From assembly GCA_003245875.1 (NCBI GenBank), contig QKBW01000015.1, forward strand, positions 1 to 17,063: DNA of 17,063 nt, written 5' to 3'. The translations under genes were made by a program, and so were the position numbers. The notes beneath the pieces were generated by a model that saw only the letters and a list, made by a program, of their open reading frames with translations, was not told where the DNA came from and did not search any database. The stretch comes from Candidatus Kaiserbacteria bacterium. GTDB lineage: Bacteria; Patescibacteriota; Minisyncoccia; Phycocordibacterales; UBA918. Shown one piece after another: positions 11,543-17,063 of the stretch. Numbering within the stretch: the first letter of the stretch is position 1; each line of letters begins with the position of its first letter.

Positions 11543-14500
11543 CTACACCTTCTCTATCTGGATTCCCATGTGATGCTCACCAACCGCTACTGCTTCAGTG
11601 GCCACCGGTGCAAAGGTGAGTTCACGAGCACCGACGGTCTTTTTGATCATGTCGGCAAACTGCGTGATTAGTTGCTGCCCTGCTGCATCGGTATCGAGCA
11701 TGAGCACGATACTGTCTTGCGGTTCAAGGCCAGCTTGTTTACGCATATCTTGCACCAGACGCATCAATTCTCGCGCCACACCTTCGGCCTGCAGTACCGG
11801 AGTAATAACGGTATCAATAACTACACCCTCACCAACATTGTACAGCTTGGCATTTACCTCATCCGTTATGATCTGCTGCATCGCCTCGCTGATGAGTGGT
11901 CCGGTTATGCTAGCAATCGGCTGACGTACCTTAATACCGGCCTTGGTGCGTGCTTCTAGAGCTTTGGTCACGATGTCACGGGCGGCAGACATATCGGTCA
12001 ACAGGTCTTCTGTAACCATCTCTGCAACAGGCCACGCACAGAGGTGCACGCTTTCTGCTTCTTCCTCTTCGCGAACCGACCGATACAAATACTCAGCATA
12101 GAAAGGCATGGCTGGCGCCATAACCTTTGCCAGTTCACGCAACACAAAGCGCAGCGTCCCCAAAGCTAGCTTTTTATCAGCCTCGTCACTTCCCTTCAGA
12201 CGATCACGCGATCGACGCAGGTACCACACCGAAAGATCGTCAATAAAATCAACAAGTGGTCGCGTTGCTTTATCAAGCTCGTAGTTTTTGTATTGCGTGG
12301 TACTCTCCACGACCAATTCATTAAGGCGCGCAACGATCCAACGATCAAGCACGTGCGCCGAGGTACCATTTGCAGCTGTACTATCTGCATACATATGATA
12401 CATAGAAAGCACGTTGTGTAGACGGCCAATATTCTTACGCATCAACTCAGTTACTTCCTTCTCAGAGAAGTTGAGATCTTCCGCACGCATAATTGGAGCA
12501 GAAAGAAGATAGAAACGCACGGCATCTGCCCCGACACGATCAACCAATTCCATAGGGTCCGGGTAATTGCGAAGGGACTTGCTCATCTTCTTACCATCCT
12601 CTGCGAGCACAAGACCATTCACGATCACGTTCTCGTATGGAGATTTTCCAAAGAGCGCCGTCCCCAAAACGATCAGTGAGTAAAACCAACCACGTGTTTG
12701 GTCGAGCCCTTCGGCAATGAATTGGGCCGGGAAACGACCTCCATCAAAACCGACTTCGTTTTCAAACGGATAATGACATTGCCCATACGGCATCGAACCA
12801 CTTTCAAACCAACAGTCAAAGACATCCGGCACACGCTCAAGCTGTACTCCGTTTTCAAACAACGCAACATCATCAATATAAGGCCGATGGTAGTCGAGTT
12901 CATAGTTGTCGTTATGAGGCATCGGGACAAACGGAACTTCCCGCACCGCTGCATTATCAAGCCAGAAGTTTTGTTTGAGCTCGTGAGCTTGTTCTGGCTC
13001 TACTCCAACCGAAGCTGAGGCTAGCGCAAACATTGAGCTGTTATGTCCGACAAAAAGAATGGTTTTGCCTTCGTACTTTTTCTCACACTCATACAAAATA
13101 TCACCCGCGCGACGTTGTACATCCCGGCGATTTTCAACGACACCTTCCTGATGTGTCGTATACTCATCTGCAAATGAGCCATGCAGGGCTGCATACTCAT
13201 TCCATTTGCGGCCTTGCAACGCTTCACCAACATTGATCTCACGCAGGCGCTCGTCTTCGACGAGCGCCTCTGGCGCCAAGCCCAAGACCTCGCGGACGAT
13301 CTCCGCTGTCTCTCGGGTACGTTCAAATGGTGACGTAATGATGAGGTCGATCTTTTCACCACGCAGACCTTCGGCGGCCTGGCGCGCCTCGGTCATCCCC
13401 TGCTCGGTCAGCGGGTCACGAACGGTTGGTATGGTACGAATAGTGCCTGTCAGATTACTCTCACTCTGGCCGTGTCGCATGACAAAGTATCGGTTACCGC
13501 TTTTCTGGACGTACTGCTGTAATTCAACCAAACTACCAATGACCTTATATTCTTTTGTTTCCGGATTACGCCAGATCGGAATTGGTGCACCCCAATACCG
13601 CTGGCGTGAGACAGCCCATTCGCGTGCGCCTTCAAGCCAATTGCCAAAACGGTTCTCGCCAACATGTCCCGGTACCCAGTGCACCTTTTGGTTGGCAGCT
13701 ACAAGTTTATCTTTGATCGTTGGAACGTTCACAAACCACGACGAAGTCGCGTAGTTCAGCAACGGCGTATCACATCGCCAACAGTGCGGATAACTATGGG
13801 TGATCTTCTCTTTCTTAAATAACCGCCCCCACGCACTGAGTGCTTTGATCACTTCGATATCCGCATCAAAGTGTGTGACCTCAGCATCATCATCATCCTT
13901 TGGCTTCACGAGCTGCCCGGCGAAATCGGTCACAAATGACATAAAGTGACCACTGTCATCAACATGGTGCACGATCGGAATGTTATAACCTTTGGCCAGC
14001 TGCATATCCTCTTCGCCGTACGCCGGCGCGAGGTGCACAGCACCTGTCCCCTCCTCACCCAATTCAACATACTCTGCGTGATAGATTTTCCACGCGTTGT
14101 CTTTATGTTCAAACTCCTGCTGCTGCCAATAATCAAATGGTGGTTCGTACGAACGTCCTACCAGATCTGATCCTTTCAGGGTCTGCACGATCTGATATCC
14201 TTCCTCACCAAACACCGCCCGTACGCGCTCTTTAGCAACCACGAAACGCATCGGTTCTCCAGTCTCTTCATCGTTCTTTTCTACGACCGCATACTCATAG
14301 TCATTGTGCACCGCAGCAGCCATATTGCCCGGCAGCGTCCATGGAGTTGTTGTCCATACCACCAGCGAGGTCTGCGGCTCTCCCGCTTCCAGCAATGGCT
14401 CAACAAATGGCAGCATCACAAAGACCGCAATATCTTTAATATCTTTATAGCCAAGGTTTACCTCGAAGTTCGACAACGTCGTGCCACAACGTGGACACAA

Positions 14501-15085
14501 ATGCATAGCTTTGTATCCTTCAAACAACAACCCCTTCTCGTGCAGCTGCTTAAACACCCACCACACACTCTCCGTATAGGTGCTGTCCATGGTTTTGTAG
14601 TCATTCTCCATATCGGCCCAACGGCCAAGACGCGGGATGATACGCTTCCACTCATCGGCATACTCCATGACCGCACCACGAGCTGCTTCATTGAAATTTT
14701 TAACTCCGTAGGTCTCAATATCTTTCTTGGTGGCCAGACCGAGCTGTTTCTCGATCAGGTTCTCCAGCGGCAACCCGTGACAATCCCAACCCCACTGACG
14801 ACGCACCTGGTACCCCTGCATCGTCCAAAAACGCGGGATGGCATCCTTGATAGTACTGGCCAAGATATGACCATAGTGTGGCAAGCCGGTCGCAAACGGC
14901 GGGCCATCATAAAAAACATAATCCCCTTTTGGCTCTTGCCCTGCTGGGTGTTCCAAACTTTTATTGAAAATATCGTGTTCGCGCCAGAACTCCAGAATTG
15001 CCTCTTCTCGTTCTGCCACTTCACTCTTTGGCGCTGTTGGTTCAACAGCTACGGTGTCGTTCTCACGACCTTGTAGTTTTGACAT
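11543..15085 (-). CDS. ileS: Isoleucyl-tRNA synthetase with an inserted histidine phosphatase domain
   Basis: 1180 residues. It is a class I synthetase of the larger IleRS2-like type: HYGH (70-73) in PFATGLPHYGHILASTIKD, an editing domain (WTTTPWTLPGN near 244; GTGAVHLAPAYGEED near 347), AVSRQRYWGAPIPIW (491-505), VFDCWFESGSMPYGQ (755-769), KMSKS (833-837), and a helical anticodon domain plus C-terminal region with KVRQP. Between IPIWRNPETKEYKVIGSLVEL (ending about 522) and ELDYHRPYIDDV (729) lies an in-frame domain of about 190 residues (532-722) of the histidine phosphatase/phosphoglycerate mutase family. It has RHGQSESN (R537, H538), SPFERTRET (R589), LREINVGE (E616) and VGHNSSM (H681), all apparently intact. 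Without it the protein would be about 990 residues. recO lies downstream. Confidence 0.95.
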   Translation of the reverse strand: MSKLQGRENDTVAVEPTAPKSEVAEREEAILEFWREHDIFNKSLEHPAGQEPKGDYVFYDGPPFATGLPHYGHILASTIKDAIPRFWTMQGYQVRRQWGWDCHGLPLENLIEKQLGLATKKDIETYGVKNFNEAARGAVMEYADEWKRIIPRLGRWADMENDYKTMDSTYTESVWWVFKQLHEKGLLFEGYKAMHLCPRCGTTLSNFEVNLGYKDIKDIAVFVMLPFVEPLLEAGEPQTSLVVWTTTPWTLPGNMAAAVHNDYEYAVVEKNDEETGEPMRFVVAKERVRAVFGEEGYQIVQTLKGSDLVGRSYEPPFDYWQQQEFEHKDNAWKIYHAEYVELGEEGTGAVHLAPAYGEEDMQLAKGYNIPIVHHVDDSGHFMSFVTDFAGQLVKPKDDDDAEVTHFDADIEVIKALSAWGRLFKKEKITHSYPHCWRCDTPLLNYATSSWFVNVPTIKDKLVAANQKVHWVPGHVGENRFGNWLEGAREWAVSRQRYWGAPIPIWRNPETKEYKVIGSLVELQQYVQKSGNRYFVMRHGQSESNLTGTIRTIPTVRDPLTEQGMTEARQAAEGLRGEKIDLIITSPFERTRETAEIVREVLGLAPEALVEDERLREINVGEALQGRKWNEYAALHGSFADEYTTHQEGVVENRRDVQRRAGDILYECEKKYEGKTILFVGHNSSMFALASASVGVEPEQAHELKQNFWLDNAAVREVPFVPMPHNDNYELDYHRPYIDDVALFENGVQLERVPDVFDCWFESGSMPYGQCHYPFENEVGFDGGRFPAQFIAEGLDQTRGWFYSLIVLGTALFGKSPYENVIVNGLVLAEDGKKMSKSLRNYPDPMELVDRVGADAVRFYLLSAPIMRAEDLNFSEKEVTELMRKNIGRLHNVLSMYHMYADSTAANGTSAHVLDRWIVARLNELVVESTTQYKNYELDKATRPLVDFIDDLSVWYLRRSRDRLKGSDEADKKLALGTLRFVLRELAKVMAPAMPFYAEYLYRSVREEEEAESVHLCAWPVAEMVTEDLLTDMSAARDIVTKALEARTKAGIKVRQPIASITGPLISEAMQQIITDEVNAKLYNVGEGVVIDTVITPVLQAEGVARELMRLVQDMRKQAGLEPQDSIVLMLDTDAAGQQLITQFADMIKKTVGARELTFAPVATEAVAVGEHHMGIQIEKV
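12920..13492 (-). other. Histidine phosphatase (PGAM-like) domain insert within IleRS
   Basis: Approximate DNA span of IleRS residues 532-722. The phosphatase fold reads in order: first strand YFVMRHGQSESN with catalytic R537-H538-G539; PLTEQGMTEARQAAEGL; the second arginine motif DLIITSPFERTRETAEIV; the acid motif ERLREINVGEALQGR (E616); and the second histidine GKTILFVGHNSSMFALAS (H681). It has no start signal of its own and no frame break at either junction. Substrate is unknown: relatives act on phosphoglycerate, nucleotides, sugar phosphates or phosphoproteins. Confidence 0.9.
13245..13269. repeat. Perfect 11-bp inverted repeat with 3-nt loop inside the phosphatase insert of ileS
   Basis: AGGCGCTCGTC (13245-13255), TTC, GACGAGCGCCT (13259-13269). 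It encodes EALVEDERL just before the acid motif LREINVGE. It has the same design as the palindromes in tatD and the 81-aa gene. Confidence 0.8.
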
Positions 15086-15095
15086 AGAAATATGG

Positions 15096-15123
15096 AATGT
15101 ATATCAGACATTGCTAATGACAA
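15096..15123 (-). promoter_or_regulatory. Probable ileS promoter
   Basis: On the minus strand TTGTCA (15118-15123) and TACATT (15096-15101) are 16 bp apart, 10 nt before the ileS ATG, predicting a leader of a few nucleotides. No SD is present. An overlapping TATACA is an alternative -10. Confidence 0.4.
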
Positions 15124-15190
15124 GACGCGTTGCGTTTTGCCGTCGACATATCAGGCCGACTTTGGCATGGTAGCACAAAGGCCGATTTTA

Positions 15191-15221
15191 CAAAAGAAAA
15201 AGCAGCGCTCGAAAGCGCCAC
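15191..15221 (-). terminator. UUCG-tetraloop terminator after the two tiny genes
   Basis: On the minus strand GCGCT-TTCG-AGCGC (15205-15218) forms a stem with a very stable UUCG loop, extended by G-U wobbles to GUG/UGC. It is followed by a T-rich tract (15191-15201, complement of CAAAAGAAAAA). It lies 18 nt after the stop of the 68-residue ORF, which supports that ORF being transcribed. Confidence 0.72.
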
Positions 15222-15238
15222 TTCACGACAGGTTTTTC

Positions 15239-15445
15239 TCAGGCCGCCTGCTCTGCCTCTGAAAGCCGTGCTTCCAGTTGCGCTATCAGCGGTGCGACCG
15301 CCGACTGTTGCGCACAACATGCGCGGAAGTGATGCAACCAGACCCGGATGCACGTCACCCCCATCAAGGGAATGCGCGACCGAAAGTCGCGTATTGCGTT
15401 GTTATTGCCGGCATGGATTGCCTGCAAGACGACAAAGTCGATCAT
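15239..15445 (-). CDS. Tiny unrecognised protein (68 aa), SD-led, coupled to the 39-aa gene
   Basis: 68 residues: MIDFVVLQAIHAGNNNAIRDF, a middle part with an unusual CC pair (LHHFRACCAQQ), and an amphipathic C-terminal helix rich in Ala/Glu/Leu (APLIAQLEARLSEAEQAA). No family is recognised. Support for being real: AGGAG (15453-15457) spaced 7 nt from the ATG, a start only one base after the TGA of the preceding tiny ORF, and a terminator right after its TGA. Coiled-coil-like ends suggest protein binding. The opposite-strand 189-codon ORF (15130-15699) spans the same region but has no SD and lacks protein-like features. Confidence 0.55.
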   Translation of the reverse strand: MIDFVVLQAIHAGNNNAIRDFRSRIPLMGVTCIRVWLHHFRACCAQQSAVAPLIAQLEARLSEAEQAA

Positions 15446-15446
15446 C

Positions 15447-15566
15447 TCACCACTCCTGCGATGCTACGGCGACCGCCATCAGACAGACGACCACGACGAT
15501 GGCCAAAAAGCCAAATGCTCCTTGCAGGGTTATGTGCATCCCTGCCCAGTTCAAGACCTCTGCCAT
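15447..15566 (-). CDS. Tiny membrane peptide (39 aa), SD-led
   Basis: 39 residues from ATG 15566: MAEVLNWAGMHITLQ followed by one hydrophobic segment (GAFGFLAIVVVVCLMAVAVA) and SQEW. The start is set by an excellent SD, GGAGGAG (15571-15577), 4 nt before the ATG. An in-frame upstream ATG (15662) would give 71 residues but has no SD. It looks like a single-pass membrane microprotein. The 68-residue ORF starts one base after its stop, so the pair is probably translationally coupled. Upstream 15567-15732 holds no other recognisable gene; GATAAT near 15660 (minus strand) is a possible -10. TTGACA (15696-15701) and TGTCAA (15716-15721) form an inverted repeat that might be an operator. Confidence 0.55.
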   Translation of the reverse strand: MAEVLNWAGMHITLQGAFGFLAIVVVVCLMAVAVASQEW

Positions 15567-15732
15567 ATTTCTCCTCCATCCCCCACCGGGAACAAATAAC
15601 TGTGTGATTGTGGGACGATACGACTTGACCGCCCACATCTCGCCCCACACCTCGACAGACATTATCTACCCCTTGTTTGTCACGGGAGATGTACCTTGAC
15701 ACGTATGCGTCTTATTGTCAATTTTGGGTGAC

Positions 15733-15762
15733 ACAAAAACGACGCTGAGGGGTCGTTTTTGT
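15733..15762. terminator. Terminator after argS
   Basis: ACAAAAACGAC (15733-15743) and GTCGTTTTTGT (15752-15762) form an 11-bp stem with an 8-nt loop and a U-tract on the minus strand. It begins at the argS stop codon (15762-15764), which overlaps the stem by one base. Confidence 0.8.
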
Positions 15763-17063
15763 TACATTCGCGCCGGGGCCTTGATGCCGAGCAGCCAGAG
15801 ACCATTCTTCAAAGTAATAGCCACTGCCTCGGCCAAGGCTGCTTTGTATGGGGCAAACTCATCACCGGGATCGACTATTTTTTCTTGCCCATAGAAGGTA
15901 TTAAACGCACCAGCCAGCTGTGTGAGGTAGGTGGTCACCTGGTGCGGCGCTCGCTCTCCAAGCGCCGCGGCTACAACCTCAGGAAAACGGTACAGTATTT
16001 TCTCGAGTGCGTACGGCGCTGACGGTGCATGTGCAGCTGTTGGTGTAATTCCAGCGGCAGCCGCCTTTTCGAGCAACGTGCGAATACGCGCATGTGTGTA
16101 CTGCAAATACGGCCCGGAGTCACCCTCGAAAGAAAGTGCCTTTTCCGTATCAAACACGGAGTCTTGCAAGATACTGCCGCGTAGTGTGGCGTACTTGATC
16201 GCTCCAATCGCGATGTCGGTCGCGAGTTGTTCGTCACCGGACGTGCCCGCCGCTGACATTTTTTCTAATGCGCGTTGTTTGATCTCATCAATAAAACTCA
16301 GTGCCGTAATCACTGCACCGGTACGTGAGGACATCTTACCCGAGGTGAGGCGAACCATGCCGTGCCCAATATGTTCGGTCTTAGCTGCCAATTCGGGATA
16401 GACAAAACTCATCGCCTTCAAAAGCACCTTGAAGTACTCATTGATCTCATTAGCTGTAGAGACAATCGACAAGTCGTACCCACCCACAGTATCCTCTTTC
16501 ATTTTAGCCAATGCCAATTCTTTTGCTTCGTACGTTGGCAAACCCTCGCTGTTAATAAAGACACGAGTATGCAGACCATACTGCTCACCGTTAAAGATTC
16601 GCGCACCATCGCTTTCCACAAACACATCCGGATGTGCCAACACCACCTCCTTCCCTTTTGGCCCAGACTCACTTTCAAAGAAGTAATGATCGAAATGGGT
16701 GTCGACCTTTGCGTAAATGGTTTCAAAATAAGCCAGTGAGACTGCTCGCCCTGCTTCATAGAGCGCATTTATAGATTCGTTGCTGCGTTCGTAGATAGCT
16801 TTGTTGATTGTTTTAATAGCTTCAACCACCACCGGATCAGCGGCCTTGTAGGCGGTGGCACCATGCGCATAGGCACGGCCAAGGTCAGCGGCAGTAAGTG
16901 TGTCAGCGACACTCAATTCCAGTTGCTGTAAACCATAGATGGTCATCGCTACATGCATACCAACGTCACCTTGGTAGTTGCAGCAATGCACCTCGGCACC
17001 ACCGGCCTTGAATAACCGAGAAATACTTTCACCAACCGTATTAGTGAACAAATGCCCAATATG
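15762..17063 (-). CDS. argS: Arginyl-tRNA synthetase, C-terminal 433 residues (runs off right edge)
   Basis: The minus-strand frame is open to the right edge, and its first four visible codons read H-I-G-H. The window therefore cuts the gene exactly at the class I HIGH signature: HIGHLFTNTVGESISRLFKAGG. About 110-130 N-terminal residues (the Add-1 domain) are missing. Further features are the NYQGDVGMHVAM segment, EHIGHGMVRLTSGKMSSRTG (the KMSKS equivalent, here KMSSR), LQYTHARIRTLLEKA and the C-terminal DALR anticodon-binding domain ending LWLLGIKAPARM. It charges tRNA-Arg. A terminator overlaps its stop codon, so it is the last gene of its transcript. Confidence 0.95.
   Translation of the reverse strand, partial: HIGHLFTNTVGESISRLFKAGGAEVHCCNYQGDVGMHVAMTIYGLQQLELSVADTLTAADLGRAYAHGATAYKAADPVVVEAIKTINKAIYERSNESINALYEAGRAVSLAYFETIYAKVDTHFDHYFFESESGPKGKEVVLAHPDVFVESDGARIFNGEQYGLHTRVFINSEGLPTYEAKELALAKMKEDTVGGYDLSIVSTANEINEYFKVLLKAMSFVYPELAAKTEHIGHGMVRLTSGKMSSRTGAVITALSFIDEIKQRALEKMSAAGTSGDEQLATDIAIGAIKYATLRGSILQDSVFDTEKALSFEGDSGPYLQYTHARIRTLLEKAAAAGITPTAAHAPSAPYALEKILYRFPEVVAAALGERAPHQVTTYLTQLAGAFNTFYGQEKIVDPGDEFAPYKAALAEAVAITLKNGLWLLGIKAPARM

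Noticed and set aside
11484..11543. Longer start for RecO
   Set aside because: The extra residues are encoded by the 19-bp hairpin arms; RecO homology begins at MSYQTYTTDAIV.
15130..15699. Plus-strand 189-codon ORF in the argS-ileS gap
   Set aside because: No SD or -10 at a useful distance, and the translation is Arg/Pro/Ser-rich and unprotein-like; the minus strand has two SD-led ORFs and a terminator in the same place.
1..17063. tRNA, rRNA, insertion sequence or prophage genes
   Set aside because: No cloverleaf, rRNA segment, transposase or integrase-like ORF was recognised on either strand.

Overview
The window looks like part of a Patescibacteria (CPR) chromosome, probably Parcubacteria-like. 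This is inferred from protein style and gene organisation, not from a marker phylogeny. Supporting signs are a short S18 next to ssb and an S6 with an acidic tail, an EF-P whose loop tip is Gln instead of Lys, single-pass membrane proteins with Ig/DUF11-like ectodomains, almost no Shine-Dalgarno (SD) sequences in front of housekeeping genes, and compact minus-strand gene strings. TGA is used as a stop (for example the hydrolase at 5052 and the small ORF at 15239), so the UGA-to-Gly code of Gracilibacteria/Absconditabacteria does not apply.

Layout. 1-209 (-) is the N-terminus of a sigma-70 family factor, divergent from efp (402-983, +). 1026-1246 (-) holds a small membrane-protein ORF with a strong but out-of-frame SD. 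1353-2726 (-) is the rpsF-ssb-rpsR operon, with a 130-nt imperfect hairpin between ssb and rpsR. A divergent promoter region separates it from a VanY-type D,D-carboxypeptidase and a small membrane protein (2828-4170, +). From 4167 to the right edge everything is on the minus strand. In transcription order, right to left: argS (truncated at the edge exactly at its HIGH motif), two tiny SD-led genes, ileS, recO, a 634-aa Ig-like membrane protein, glyS, metG, an AbrB-like regulator, an 81-aa membrane protein, an alpha/beta hydrolase and tatD. Four aminoacyl-tRNA synthetase genes thus lie within about 11 kb.

Main points of interest. (1) The isoleucyl-tRNA synthetase carries an in-frame histidine-phosphatase (phosphoglycerate-mutase-like) domain of about 190 residues with all its catalytic residues apparently intact. 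(2) An AbrB-like gene is preceded by three copies of the palindrome CTCATGAG at an exact 12-bp period overlapping its promoter. (3) At least five genes have a -10 element 6-8 nt before the start codon, suggesting leaderless mRNAs, whereas the tiny accessory ORFs have textbook SDs. (4) Five perfect inverted repeats with 10-19 bp arms and 3-nt loops occur, three of them inside coding sequence. (5) The EF-P has a Gln34 tip.

The housekeeping genes serve translation (efp, S6, S18, Met/Gly/Ile/Arg-RS), DNA maintenance (ssb, recO, tatD) and the cell envelope (VanY, Ig-like protein, small membrane proteins).
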